NCBI RefSeq assembly: GCF_008711285.1 | Contig: NZ_VXDC01000003.1 | Coordinates: 298,867-362,866 of the forward strand | Length of the DNA stretch: 64,000 nucleotides | Direction: 5' to 3' | Origin: Roseibium aquae | GTDB taxonomy: Bacteria > Pseudomonadota > Alphaproteobacteria > Rhizobiales > Stappiaceae | In this document: piece by piece, positions 1 through 8,294 of the stretch | How the letters are laid out: each line of letters begins with the position of its first letter | Numbering within the stretch: the first letter of the stretch is position 1 | Position numbers and translations under genes: made by a program | Notes under the pieces: generated by a model | What the model was told of the DNA's origin: nothing | Databases searched by the model: none | The model's input: the letters and a program-made list of their open reading frames with translations, nothing else

Positions 1-1
1 T

Positions 2-163
2 CAGGACACGCTCGACTACCCGCCGCAGGGCTCGAACGAATGGGCCCAGAAGCATGCGCGAGAAGAACAGGCGGCAGAACCCCTTTCCACCGCCCCCGAG
101 GCCGCGGCTCCCCATTCCATCGGCGAAGAAGACCAGGACGGCGGCCGGCCGCGCACGACCTGA
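2..163 (+). CDS. C-terminal end of an unidentified protein (partial)
   Basis: The reading frame is open from the window edge to a TGA at 161-163 and gives 53 residues starting QDTLDYPPQGSNEW. The tail is rich in Glu, Asp, Ala and Pro, like a cytoplasmic C-terminal extension. An overlapping frame (40-291) is Arg/Pro/Trp-rich and looks like a composition artefact, so frame 2 is preferred. The family cannot be recognised from so short a piece. Confidence 0.45.
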   Translation, partial: QDTLDYPPQGSNEWAQKHAREEQAAEPLSTAPEAAAPHSIGEEDQDGGRPRTT

Positions 164-485
164 CGGAGCCGGAATGGCCGGACCTTGTGGCAGAACTGGA
201 TAGGTGGCCGGACTGGATGGCAAAACCGACGGCCACCGAGGCGGACCGGTGGTATCGCGCGCCGGCCCGGTGGAACGACGCTGCGGTTTAAGGAACCGTT
301 GACGCAACAGACGCTGAAACCGGATCATGCTCCGAAATACGGCGAAAAACGCAGCGTCATTGACCTTAGTCAAGGCTTTGGAGCCGCGCGCAGGTACCGT
401 CCGCCTGGTCTCTTGATGAGCCAGTCCGACTAGCCGGGCGTGCCGGATCCGAACGCACGTCCATTCTTTGCCAAAGGACGTCGCG
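164..485. other. Intergenic gap upstream of the cytochrome c peroxidase
   Basis: About 320 bases with no supported gene. The first half carries short GC-rich repeats of a GGCCGGAC-like word; the part from about 300 to 370 is less GC-rich and is the likeliest place for the peroxidase promoter. No convincing -35/-10 pair, terminator or RNA gene was found. Confidence 0.4.
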
Positions 486-1532
486 ATGACGAAAACTTTC
501 TCCTCCCTCCTTGCAATCGGGTGTCTTGTGAGCGGCACCGCCCTCGCCCAGGACGACCTGCGCACCATGGCTCTGGACATGTTTGCCCCGATCCCCTCGA
601 CAACGCCGTCGTTCGAGAACAATCCGGTCACTCCGGAAAAGATCGAACTGGGCAAGGCCTTGTTCTTCGATCCGCGCATGTCCGCCTCCGGCGTGTTTTC
701 CTGCAATTCCTGCCACAATCTGGCGACCGGCGGCGACGACAACATGCCGACATCGATCGGCCATGGCTGGCAGAAGGGACCCCGCAATTCGCCAACCGTT
801 CTGAACGCGGTCTTCAACAGCGCGCAATTTTGGGATGGACGGGCACCGGACCTCGCGGCCCAGGCGAAAGGCCCGGTTCAGGCCGGGGTCGAAATGGCCA
901 ATACGCCCGAAAATGTCCTGAAGACCCTGAATTCCATGCCGCAATATGTGGAATGGTTCCAGAGCGCGTTCCCGGAAGAAGCCAATCCGGTCACGTTCGA
1001 CAATTTCGCCAAGGCGATCGAGGCCTTTGAGGCGACGCTGATCACCCCCGCGCCGTTCGATGCGTGGCTGAACGGCAATGATGATGCCCTGACCGATCTG
1101 CAAAAGACCGGCCTGCAGGTGTTCGTGGATGCAGGCTGCGCAGCCTGTCACGCCGGGATCAACGTTGGGGGCCAGGATTATTATCCGTTCGGCCTGATCG
1201 AAAAACCCGGCGCAGATATCCTTCCCGAGGGTGACAAGGGACGGTACGCGGTGACCGCGACCGCAGACGACGAATATGTGTTCCGGGCCGGGCCGCTCCG
1301 CAACATTGCGGTGACCGCCCCCTACTTCCACTCTGGAGCGGTCTGGGATCTGCGCACGGCTGTCGAAATCATGGCGACATCGCAATTGGGCGCCGACCTG
1401 ACCAGCGAGGAAATCGACGCGATCGTCGCCTTCCTGCAGTCTTTGACCGGCGAGGTTCCGGAAGTCGTCTATCCGATCCTTCCGCCCGAGACAGCTTCCA
1501 CACCGCATCCGAGCGGAGTTGTGATCGAGTAA
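486..1532 (+). CDS. Di-haem cytochrome c peroxidase (MauG/CcpA family), exported
   Basis: Predicted periplasmic enzyme that reduces hydrogen peroxide with electrons from small c-type cytochromes. The 348-residue product starts with a signal peptide (about 1-21, ending TALA/QDD). It has two covalent-haem motifs: CNSCH at 73-77 (peroxidatic haem) and CAACH at 218-222 (electron-entry haem). The segment NSPTVLNAVFN and the following FWDGRA are typical of bacterial cytochrome c peroxidases, and the length fits the family. The ATG at 486 was chosen because AAGGA at 474-478 lies 7 bases upstream; an in-frame TTG at 468 would lengthen the signal peptide without a ribosome site. It is a single gene, convergent with mmsA. 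A non-peroxidase MauG-like role cannot be excluded. Confidence 0.88.
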   Translation: MTKTFSSLLAIGCLVSGTALAQDDLRTMALDMFAPIPSTTPSFENNPVTPEKIELGKALFFDPRMSASGVFSCNSCHNLATGGDDNMPTSIGHGWQKGPRNSPTVLNAVFNSAQFWDGRAPDLAAQAKGPVQAGVEMANTPENVLKTLNSMPQYVEWFQSAFPEEANPVTFDNFAKAIEAFEATLITPAPFDAWLNGNDDALTDLQKTGLQVFVDAGCAACHAGINVGGQDYYPFGLIEKPGADILPEGDKGRYAVTATADDEYVFRAGPLRNIAVTAPYFHSGAVWDLRTAVEIMATSQLGADLTSEEIDAIVAFLQSLTGEVPEVVYPILPPETASTPHPSGVVIE

Positions 1533-1553
1533 AGCCGGCCTGAGGGTCAAAAA

Positions 1554-1583
1554 AAGAGGCGGTGCCAAACGGCACCGCCTCTT
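1554..1583 (-). terminator. Rho-independent terminator hairpin, left copy
   Basis: A perfect 13-bp stem (1554-1566 with 1571-1583) with loop AAAC, preceded on the plus strand by an A-tract (1549-1555). Read on the minus strand this is a hairpin followed by a T-run, so it suits transcripts leaving mmsA. A near-identical hairpin lies at 1753-1776. Confidence 0.75.
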
Positions 1584-1605
1584 CGTGTCTAAAAGACCCC
1601 GTTTT

Positions 1606-1720
1606 CCCTCATCCTGAGGAGGGCCGAAGGACCGTCTCGAAGGATCCGCCGCACCCATCGGATCGGAAGCCCGTCTGTCGCGGCCTCGCTGCGTTGCGGT
1701 TCCTCCCCCCAAGACGAGGT
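1606..1720. repeat. Dispersed intergenic repeat of the CCTCATCCTGAGG type
   Basis: Starts with the palindromic CCTCATCCTGAGG followed by a GGCCG..CTCGAAGGAT stretch, which resembles an intergenic element repeated many times in genomes of Rhizobiales and relatives. It is non-coding in context and sits between two copies of one terminator hairpin. Its exact ends are uncertain without other genomic copies. Confidence 0.55.
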
Positions 1721-1752
1721 GTGTCCCCTTCAAGTCCCGGACCCAAAAGTCC

Positions 1753-1786
1753 AGGCGGTGCCACACGGCACCGCCTTTCGTTTTTT
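1753..1786 (+). terminator. Rho-independent terminator hairpin, right copy
   Basis: A perfect 10-bp stem (1753-1762 with 1767-1776) with loop ACAC, followed on the plus strand by TTCGTTTTTT. It suits transcripts coming from the peroxidase gene, although that gene ends 220 bases upstream on the far side of the inserted repeat. Confidence 0.7.
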
Positions 1787-1816
1787 CGGCCGCCGCCATC
1801 GGCTGGCGGGTCCGGC

Positions 1817-3316
1817 CTACTTCATGGTCGGAATGGAGAACTCCGCGCCCTGCCGAATACCGGACGGCCAGCGGGACGTCACGGTCTTTGTCCGCGTATA
1901 GAACTTGAACGCGTCCGGACCGTGCTGGTTCAGATCGCCGAAGCCGGACTTCTTCCAGCCGCCGAACGTGTGGTAGGCGAGCGGCACCGGGATCGGCACG
2001 TTGATGCCGACCATGCCGATGTTGATCCGGTTGGCGAAGTCGCGGGCGGTGTCGCCGTCCCGGGTGAAGATAGCGGTGCCATTGCCGTACTCGTGATCCA
2101 TGGCAAGGCCGATGGCTTCCTCATAGGTCTTGGCGCGCACGGTCGACAGGACCGGACCGAAGATCTCGGTCTTGTAAATGTCCATGTCCTTGGTGACATG
2201 GTCGAACAGGTGCGGGCCGACGAAGAAGCCGTTCTCATAGCCCTGGAGCGAGAAGTCCCGGTTGTCGACGACCAGCTTCGCCCCTTGATCGACGCCCGAA
2301 TTGATCAGGCGGAGGATGTTCTCCTGCGCGGCCTTGGTCACGACCGGACCGAAGTCGATGTCATCGCCGCTCGTCCATGGCCCGACCTTCAGCGCTTCAA
2401 CTCGCGGAACCAGTTTCTCGATCAACCGGTCCGCCGTTTCATCGCCCACCGGAACAGCAACGGAAATCGCCATGCAGCGCTCACCCGCCGCGCCATACCC
2501 GGCCCCAACCAGTGCGTCCGCCGCCTGATCGAGATCGGCATCGGGCATGATGATCATGTGGTTCTTCGCGCCGCCAAAGCACTGGGCGCGTTTCCCGGTC
2601 TCGGCTGCCCGGTGATAGATGTAGTGGGCGATCGGCGTGGACCCGACAAAGCCGACCGCCTGGATCACCGGGTTGTCGAGAATCGCGTCCACGGCTTCCT
2701 TGTCGCCGTTGACCACGTTCAACACACCGTCCGGCAAACCGGCTTCTGTCAAAAGCTCGGCCAGCATCAGCGGGACGGACGGATCGCGCTCCGAAGGCTT
2801 CAGGATCATCGCGTTCCCTGCGGCAAGTGCCGGACCCAGTTTCCACAGCGGGATCATCGCCGGGAAGTTGAACGGGGTGATCCCGGCGACAACACCCAGC
2901 GGCTGACGCATGGAGTACATATCGATGCCCGGGCCCGCGCTGTCGGTGAATTCACCCTTGAGAAGGTGCGGCGCGCCAACGCAGAACTCGATCACTTCCA
3001 GACCGCGCTGCACATCGCCCTTCGCGTCTACAAAGGTCTTGCCGTGCTCGGAGGACAGCTTTTCGGCCAGCTTGTCCATGTCGCGGTTCAAAAGATCGAC
3101 GAACTTCATCATCACGCGCGCGCGCTTTTGCGGGTTTTGTGCGGCCCAGGCCGGCTGCGCGGCGGCCGCGTTCGCCACAGCTGCTTCCAGCTCCGCCTTG
3201 GTTGCCAGCGCGACCTGCGCCTGCACTTCCCCAGTCGCCGGATTGAAGACGTCGGCCGTGCGGCCGGACGTGCCCGCGACCCGCTTGCCGTCGATGAAAT
3301 GTCCGATCTGTTCCAT
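1817..3316 (-). CDS. mmsA: Methylmalonate-semialdehyde dehydrogenase (CoA-acylating)
   Basis: Oxidises malonate or methylmalonate semialdehyde to acetyl-CoA or propionyl-CoA with NAD+ and CoA, in valine, beta-alanine and inositol breakdown. The 499-residue product starts MEQIGHFIDGK, as MmsA proteins usually do. It has the aldehyde dehydrogenase nucleotide-binding stretch (GFVGSTPIA, about 222-230), the conserved Asn in FNFPAM (about 150) and the catalytic Cys in GERCMAIS (Cys281). The ATG at 3316 is preferred over a TTG at 3331 because GGGAG lies just upstream and matches family starts. A LysR gene is divergently transcribed next door, a common arrangement for local regulation. The two terminators downstream sit in a rearranged region. 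Confidence 0.93.
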   Translation of the reverse strand: MEQIGHFIDGKRVAGTSGRTADVFNPATGEVQAQVALATKAELEAAVANAAAAQPAWAAQNPQKRARVMMKFVDLLNRDMDKLAEKLSSEHGKTFVDAKGDVQRGLEVIEFCVGAPHLLKGEFTDSAGPGIDMYSMRQPLGVVAGITPFNFPAMIPLWKLGPALAAGNAMILKPSERDPSVPLMLAELLTEAGLPDGVLNVVNGDKEAVDAILDNPVIQAVGFVGSTPIAHYIYHRAAETGKRAQCFGGAKNHMIIMPDADLDQAADALVGAGYGAAGERCMAISVAVPVGDETADRLIEKLVPRVEALKVGPWTSGDDIDFGPVVTKAAQENILRLINSGVDQGAKLVVDNRDFSLQGYENGFFVGPHLFDHVTKDMDIYKTEIFGPVLSTVRAKTYEEAIGLAMDHEYGNGTAIFTRDGDTARDFANRINIGMVGINVPIPVPLAYHTFGGWKKSGFGDLNQHGPDAFKFYTRTKTVTSRWPSGIRQGAEFSIPTMK

Positions 3317-3403
3317 GTTCGCTTCTCCCAAAAGCCGGCGGTGCTCGCTGTGCCGTTTGAGGCGTACTCTACGCCACTTTCATGGTTCTTTCTTGCCTTG
3401 CAT

Positions 3404-3450
3404 TTTTGCGCTATACAAGCTCCAGATTTCCGCATCCGTTGTGCGCAAAA
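3404..3450. promoter_or_regulatory. Candidate operator: inverted repeat TTTTGCGC..GCGCAAAA
   Basis: Two perfect 8-base inverted arms, 3404-3411 and 3443-3450, are separated by 31 bases in the mmsA/LysR divergent intergenic region. The position suits LysR-type control of mmsA, but the spacing is larger than a single LysR box, so they could be two half-sites. Binding is inferred only. Confidence 0.3.
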
Positions 3451-3485
3451 TATAGCCCAGTCCAAAATGGGCGCTTCTCAAATCC

Positions 3486-3586
3486 GTCATCCCGGAGAGC
3501 CCGCCAGGGGGTCATCCGGAATCGGGTACAGACAAGACCGGCTGGCTTCCGCAATCCCGGCTCCGCGCTCCGTCGGCCGGCATGAC
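3486..3586. repeat. Imperfect long palindromic intergenic repeat (about 100 bp)
   Basis: The ends are inverted copies (GTCATCCCGG at 3486-3495 and CCGGCATGAC at 3577-3586). The interior contains ATCGGGTACAGACAAG and several CCGG words. This layout matches dispersed intergenic palindromes of Hyphomicrobiales. It lies between the mmsA promoter region and the LysR start. Confidence 0.55.
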
Positions 3587-3636
3587 CCTTTTGGGAAGCA
3601 TAGGCCGGCGGCATATCTTCGAAAGAGGCTAACCAA

Positions 3637-4518
3637 ATGAACTGGGACGACATCCGCATCTTTCTCGCCGTCGCGCGCTCGGGGCAGATCCTGGCGGCGG
3701 GCAAGCGGCTCGGGCTGAACCACGCCACGGTGGCCCGGCGGCTTTCCGCGCTGGAAGCCGGCTTGAATGCCAAGCTGTTCGACCGGTCGACATCCGGATC
3801 GGTGCTGACGGAAAAGGGCGCGCGGTTTCTGGCCCGCGCGGAACAGATCGAGGCGGACATGCTGGCAGCGCAAGCCGATCTGGCCGACACGGAGATCGGC
3901 GTGTCGGGGACGGTGCGGATCGGTGCTCCGGACGGGTTCGGGGTGGCATTCCTCGCCCCGCGTCTCGGGGCGCTCACCGAACAGCACCCGGATCTGACCG
4001 TTCAGCTGGTGCCCGTGCCCCGGTCCTTTTCCTTGTCCCGGCGCGAGGCGGACATTGCCATCACAGTGGAGCGGCCCGAACATGGCCGGCTGATCGCCGG
4101 CAAGCTGGTCGACTACGCGCTGGGGCTTTACGCCTCCAAGGATTACCTGGCGCGCAACAGCACGCCCGCAACGCAGAAGGATCTGGCAAGCCACCGTCTG
4201 ATCGGCGCGGTGGAAGACCTGATCTATGCACCGGCGCTCAACTACTTCGAGGATTTTGCGAAGGCCTGGCCCGCGCGGTTCGAGATCGCCTCGGCGCTCG
4301 GCCAGACCGAAGCCGTGAAGGCCGGGGCCGGCATCGGCATCCTGCATGCCTTCATCGCGCGGTCCGAACCGGATCTCGTACCTGTGCTACCCGACATTCG
4401 CGTCGAGCGCGCCTATTGGACCGTCTGCCACGAAAGCACCCGCTCCCTGCGCCCTGTTTCGACCGCCCTTGAGTTCTTGAACCGGATCGTCGCGGAAAAC
4501 CGGGCAGTGTTCGGGTAA
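3637..4518 (+). CDS. LysR-family transcriptional regulator
   Basis: 293 residues. The N-terminal winged helix-turn-helix (about 1-60, MNWDDIRIFLAVARSGQI) binds DNA, and residues about 90-290 form the periplasmic-binding-protein-like effector domain. Divergent from mmsA, so the simplest inference is that it controls mmsA, possibly with a semialdehyde or amino-acid-derived effector; the sequence does not identify the ligand. The start follows a purine-rich stretch (GAAAGAGG) about 8 bases upstream. It is the only regulator near this locus. Confidence 0.9.
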   Translation: MNWDDIRIFLAVARSGQILAAGKRLGLNHATVARRLSALEAGLNAKLFDRSTSGSVLTEKGARFLARAEQIEADMLAAQADLADTEIGVSGTVRIGAPDGFGVAFLAPRLGALTEQHPDLTVQLVPVPRSFSLSRREADIAITVERPEHGRLIAGKLVDYALGLYASKDYLARNSTPATQKDLASHRLIGAVEDLIYAPALNYFEDFAKAWPARFEIASALGQTEAVKAGAGIGILHAFIARSEPDLVPVLPDIRVERAYWTVCHESTRSLRPVSTALEFLNRIVAENRAVFG

Positions 4519-4721
4519 CCGTCCTGATCCCACGCCGCGATCCGGACGCGACCCGCAAGAGCCCGTCCAACCGATACAACAGGGACCACGCATCCCCGCC
4601 ACATCGGAGACCGTGCTCGACCGGGAAGACACACTGTTCAATGGACAGTCGGCAGACCGGGACCCTATCTTTGCGCCATAGATCACGAGCGATCTGCCCA
4701 CTCTGCCCACTGGAGCGCCCC

Positions 4722-5657
4722 ATGAGCTGGTTGAACTGCCCCGACCCGATTCCCGGTGATGCTGCAAGCTGCGATCCGATCGAGACCATCATCATGCCGC
4801 GCACGTCGGACCTTGGCGGGTTTTCGGTGCGCCGCGCCCTGCCCTCGGCGAAAAAGCGCATGGTTGGCCCGTTCATCTTTTTCGATCAGATGGGACCGGC
4901 CGAGCTTCTTGTCGGCGGCGGCATCGACGTGCGCCCGCACCCGCATATCGGGCTGGCCACCGTCACCTATCTCTTCGAAGGCGAGATGTATCACCGGGAC
5001 AGCCTGGGCACGGAAATCGCGATCGCCCCCGGCGCCCTCAACTGGATGAGCGCGGGCAAGGGCATCGTGCATTCCGAGCGCGAGCGCCCCGAGCGGCTGA
5101 GCGCCAAGCGGCCTTTGTTCGGCCTGCAAAGCTGGGTGGCGCTGCCCAAGCATCTGGAGGAAAGCGATCCGAGCTTCCAGCACTTCGGGACGGACGAACA
5201 GCCGGAATTCGGCGATCAGGGCGCCTCGGTGAAGCTGATCGCGGGCGCGCTCTTCGGTCACAAGGCACCCGTGCAGACCGCCTCGGACATGTTTTATGCC
5301 GATGTCACCCTCGATCCGGGGGCAAAGATGCCACTGGACGCCGGCTGGGAAGAGCGCGGGCTTTACACGATTGCCGGCCGGATCACCATTGCCGGCCAGA
5401 CATTTGATCCGGCTCAGTTGATGGTCTTCAAGCCCGGCGATCACCTGGTCATCGAAAACCTGGCCGACGCCCCCGCGCGGTTCGTGCTGCTCGGCGGCGA
5501 GCCGATGGACGGAAAACGCTACATCTGGTGGAACTTCGTCTCCTCATCGAAGGAGCGGATCGAACAGGCCAAGGAAGACTGGCGGCAAGGCCGGTTCGAC
5601 ACCGTGCCGGGCGACGCGGAGGAGTTCATTCCGCTGCCGGACCGGGCGGGACCGTGA
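4722..5657 (+). CDS. Pirin family protein (bicupin)
   Basis: 311-residue cupin-fold protein. The N-terminal cupin keeps the usual metal ligands: His73 and His75 in RPHPHIG, His117 and Glu119 in IVHSER. Bacterial pirins are iron proteins with quercetinase or redox-regulatory roles; which applies here cannot be read from sequence. The ATG at 4722 follows GGAG at 4712-4715, whereas an upstream in-frame ATG at 4641 adds 27 residues unlike pirins. The end overlaps the convergent gene at 5626 by 32 bases. Confidence 0.88.
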   Translation: MSWLNCPDPIPGDAASCDPIETIIMPRTSDLGGFSVRRALPSAKKRMVGPFIFFDQMGPAELLVGGGIDVRPHPHIGLATVTYLFEGEMYHRDSLGTEIAIAPGALNWMSAGKGIVHSERERPERLSAKRPLFGLQSWVALPKHLEESDPSFQHFGTDEQPEFGDQGASVKLIAGALFGHKAPVQTASDMFYADVTLDPGAKMPLDAGWEERGLYTIAGRITIAGQTFDPAQLMVFKPGDHLVIENLADAPARFVLLGGEPMDGKRYIWWNFVSSSKERIEQAKEDWRQGRFDTVPGDAEEFIPLPDRAGP

Positions 5658-6519
5658 CCGTCCAGTCGGGGTCGAAGGGCGGCGCCTTCAGGAAAGTGTC
5701 GGCGGGGCGGATCAGGTCCGGTTCGCTGAAATCGAGGACGATGTTCAGCCGCCGATCGGCCTTGGGATCACCGGTCAGGTCCGGATCCTCCGGCGCGACG
5801 GACAGGCGCACGCCCCGATCGATGAGTTCCAGCGGCTCGAATTCCGCCACAGCCCGCCAGAAGACGTTCGGCACCGCCCAGCCGTAGCGGTCGGACAGGG
5901 CGCCAATGACAAGCTCAACCGCATCTACGCCAACCGGCTTGTGTGCCGGATCATCCACCACCAGCTTGAGACGCAAATAGTCGATCCGGTCATCCTGCCG
6001 GCCGCGCAGCAGGAAAAACAGCGTTGAGGGGCCATAATCGACGCTCGGCGTGGTCAGTGTGATCAGCTCCGAGGCGCACTGATAGCGGCCCATCATCAAA
6101 GGTGCGCCCCGCCAGCCGGAATTGGTCATGCCGAGTGCGTTGAGCTGATCGCACAGATCCGCCGGACGGCCGGTGAAGGTCAAGGTCAGCCGGGCCGGCA
6201 TCACCGGTTCGGGGTTTGTCAGCATCCGCCGCAGGGACGCGGGCAGGGCCGCGAGCGGGTCCGGCCCGGCCGGGCTTGCGGTGTCCTGTGGTGGGGAAAC
6301 CGGCAGAAGCCGGGACAGGCCAAGCCCCGCAAACGCCGCCACCAGAAGCACAAGCGGCAGACTGACCAGCATGCGGCTGCGCCAGCTTGCCGCCGCCCGT
6401 TCATGCGGCAATCTGGCTGCCCGCGCGCCGCTCCAATTGACACGGCGGTGCGAGGGGCGCGGAGGCTCACGCCGGCCCGGCCGTTTTCCGCGCTGCTGTC
6501 GAGTGTCCCGATCCCGCAT
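5626..6519 (-). CDS. Membrane-anchored protein of unknown function
   Basis: 297 residues, not assigned to a family. The N-terminal 49 residues are very Arg-rich and probably cytoplasmic. One hydrophobic segment follows (about 50-72, LVSLPLVLLVAAFAGLGLSR), then a soluble domain of about 220 residues that should be periplasmic. The soluble part has two Cys (in ADLCDQLNALG and GRYQCASE) that could form a disulphide. The start at 6519 has only a weak ribosome site, so a start nearer the membrane segment is possible. Tail-to-tail overlap with the pirin gene. Confidence 0.65.
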   Translation of the reverse strand: MRDRDTRQQRGKRPGRREPPRPSHRRVNWSGARAARLPHERAAASWRSRMLVSLPLVLLVAAFAGLGLSRLLPVSPPQDTASPAGPDPLAALPASLRRMLTNPEPVMPARLTLTFTGRPADLCDQLNALGMTNSGWRGAPLMMGRYQCASELITLTTPSVDYGPSTLFFLLRGRQDDRIDYLRLKLVVDDPAHKPVGVDAVELVIGALSDRYGWAVPNVFWRAVAEFEPLELIDRGVRLSVAPEDPDLTGDPKADRRLNIVLDFSEPDLIRPADTFLKAPPFDPDWTVTVPPGPAAE

Positions 6520-6651
6520 GCGTTCGCATCATCTCCATGCCTCACCCGACTTCTCTAGCGGATTCAACTGAAAAGCGCATGCATCTTCCGGCCTTGCCGC
6601 CCACCGGATCAACGGGTTAGATGCGGCAAGGATCGAACCGGATTGCGATAA

Positions 6652-7365
6652 ATGACACTTGCACCCTTTCCGCCCGACAGCCCGGACCTGCGCCGGGCCG
6701 TCATCGACACGGCGCGGGCCTTGCAGAAACTCGGACTGACCAAGGGCACATCGGGCAATGTCAGCGGGCGGACAGCGGACGGCTTCTTGATCACCCCGTC
6801 CGGCACGCCCTACGATCAGTTGACCGAAGACAAGATCGTGGCCATGGATCTGCACGGGCGGTACCAGGGAGACCTGCTGCCCTCTTCCGAATGGCGGATG
6901 CACCTCGATCTTTATCTCGGCAAGCCGGAGGCCGGGGCCATCGTCCATTGCCACAGCCCAAGGGCCACGGCGCTGTCCTGCCTGCGGCGGCCGATTCCAG
7001 CTTTTCACTATATGGTGGCAATGGCCGGCGGCGACCGGATTGCCTGCGCGGACTACGCGACCTTCGGCACGAAGGCCTTGTCCGCGGCGATGATGACGGC
7101 CCTGGCGGACCGTTCGGCCTGCCTTCTGGCCAATCATGGCCAGATTGCCTGCGGGCCGGACTTGTCCAAGGCCCTGGCGCTGGCGGAAGGGGTCGAGGAT
7201 CTGGCAAATCAGTATCTGTCGGCCCTGAGCGTTGGTGAGCCGGTGCTTCTGGATGCCGCGGAGATGGCCGAAATCCTGCGAAAATTCAAGAATTACGGCA
7301 AGCAGGCGGGAGAACAGGACCCGGCGGCGGGCGCGGCGTTCGAACTGCCCGAAAAGGCGCAATGA
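6652..7365 (+). CDS. Class II aldolase/adducin family protein (fuculose-phosphate aldolase-like)
   Basis: Zinc-dependent enzyme of the group that includes L-fuculose-1-phosphate aldolase and L-ribulose-5-phosphate 4-epimerase. The 237-residue product shows GTSGNVSGR (32-40) for substrate phosphate binding, a catalytic Glu80 in SSEWRMH, and the zinc ligands His99, His101 (IVHCHS) and His162 (ANHGQ). Its stop overlaps the start of the ROK kinase gene as ATGA, so the two are translationally coupled and probably act on the same sugar. The exact substrate is not evident. Confidence 0.85.
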   Translation: MTLAPFPPDSPDLRRAVIDTARALQKLGLTKGTSGNVSGRTADGFLITPSGTPYDQLTEDKIVAMDLHGRYQGDLLPSSEWRMHLDLYLGKPEAGAIVHCHSPRATALSCLRRPIPAFHYMVAMAGGDRIACADYATFGTKALSAAMMTALADRSACLLANHGQIACGPDLSKALALAEGVEDLANQYLSALSVGEPVLLDAAEMAEILRKFKNYGKQAGEQDPAAGAAFELPEKAQ

Positions 7366-8264
7366 CCATGCGGCTCGGGATCGACTGGGGCGGCACCAAG
7401 ATGGAGGTCGCCGCCTTGGACGTGTCCGGCGCGGAACTGTTCCGCAAGCGCATCCCAACCCCGCGCGGGGACTACCCGGCATGCATTGAGGCGGCCGCCG
7501 GCTTGATCGGGGCCGCCGAACAGGCAACCGGCAAAACGGGCACGGCCGGTTTCGGGATTCCGGGCTCGATTTCGCCCAAGACCGGGCTGGTCAAGAACGC
7601 GAATTCCATCTGGATGAACGGCAAGCCCCTGGCGGCCGATCTGGAAGCCCGACTGAGGCGGCCGGTCCGCGTCGAAAACGATGCCAATTGCTTTGCCGTT
7701 TCGGAGGCAACCGATGGCGCGGCCGCCGGAGCCCCCTTCGTGCATGGGATCATCATCGGGACCGGCTGCGGATCAGGGCTCGCGATCGGCGGCAAGGTGC
7801 ATCGCGGCGCCAACGGCATCGGCGGCGAATGGGGCGCGATTTCCGTCCCCTGGATGACGGCGGACGAGTACCCGGGCCCAAAAAACTGGATCGGTCACCA
7901 CGGCTGCATCGACCATTGGTGCTCGGGCACCGGGTTTCAGGCCGGATATCGGGCGGAAACCGGGTCGGACCTGACGGGGCCGGACATCATGGAGCTGAAA
8001 CGCGCGGGCGATCCACTCGCCACCCGCCACTACGAGGCCTATGTCAGCCGGCTCGGCCGGGCGCTGGCCATGGCCGCGAACCTGATCGACCCGGACGTCT
8101 TCGTGCTCGGCGGCGGCATGTCCAACATCGACGAATTGTACGATGACCTGCCCGCCGCGATCCGGCCCCATATCTTCTCAGACAGTTTCGACACCCCGAT
8201 CAGGAAGGCAAAGCACGGAGATTCGTCGGGCGTCCGCGGCGCGGCCTGGCTGTGGAACGGGTGA
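7362..8264 (+). CDS. ROK-family sugar kinase with an incomplete zinc site
   Basis: 300-residue ATP-dependent hexose or amino-sugar kinase. It has the ATP-phosphate loop DWGGTK (8-13), the catalytic Asp in ENDAN (about 105-109) and the ROK signature around GTGCGSGL to GEWG (133-157). Most ROK kinases have GExGH and CxCG..GC zinc ligands; here the His is Ala (GEWGAI) and the CxC pair is absent, leaving GCIDHWC. It starts inside the stop of the aldolase gene (ATGA at 7362). The pair suggests phosphorylation followed by aldol cleavage of one sugar, though no sugar transporter lies beside it. Confidence 0.85.
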   Translation: MTMRLGIDWGGTKMEVAALDVSGAELFRKRIPTPRGDYPACIEAAAGLIGAAEQATGKTGTAGFGIPGSISPKTGLVKNANSIWMNGKPLAADLEARLRRPVRVENDANCFAVSEATDGAAAGAPFVHGIIIGTGCGSGLAIGGKVHRGANGIGGEWGAISVPWMTADEYPGPKNWIGHHGCIDHWCSGTGFQAGYRAETGSDLTGPDIMELKRAGDPLATRHYEAYVSRLGRALAMAANLIDPDVFVLGGGMSNIDELYDDLPAAIRPHIFSDSFDTPIRKAKHGDSSGVRGAAWLWNG

Positions 8265-8294
8265 TCAGGCAGCCGGTGCCCGGCGATCTGGGCG

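Noticed and set aside
366..1799. Long minus-strand frame over the peroxidase gene
   Set aside because: Opposite a clear di-haem peroxidase with signal peptide; the protein is Arg-rich and low in recognisable features.
1562..3640. Long open frame (692 codons) on the plus strand opposite mmsA
   Set aside because: It is the antisense of mmsA in GC-rich DNA, is full of Arg/His/Gly runs, has no ribosome site and crosses terminators and a repeat.
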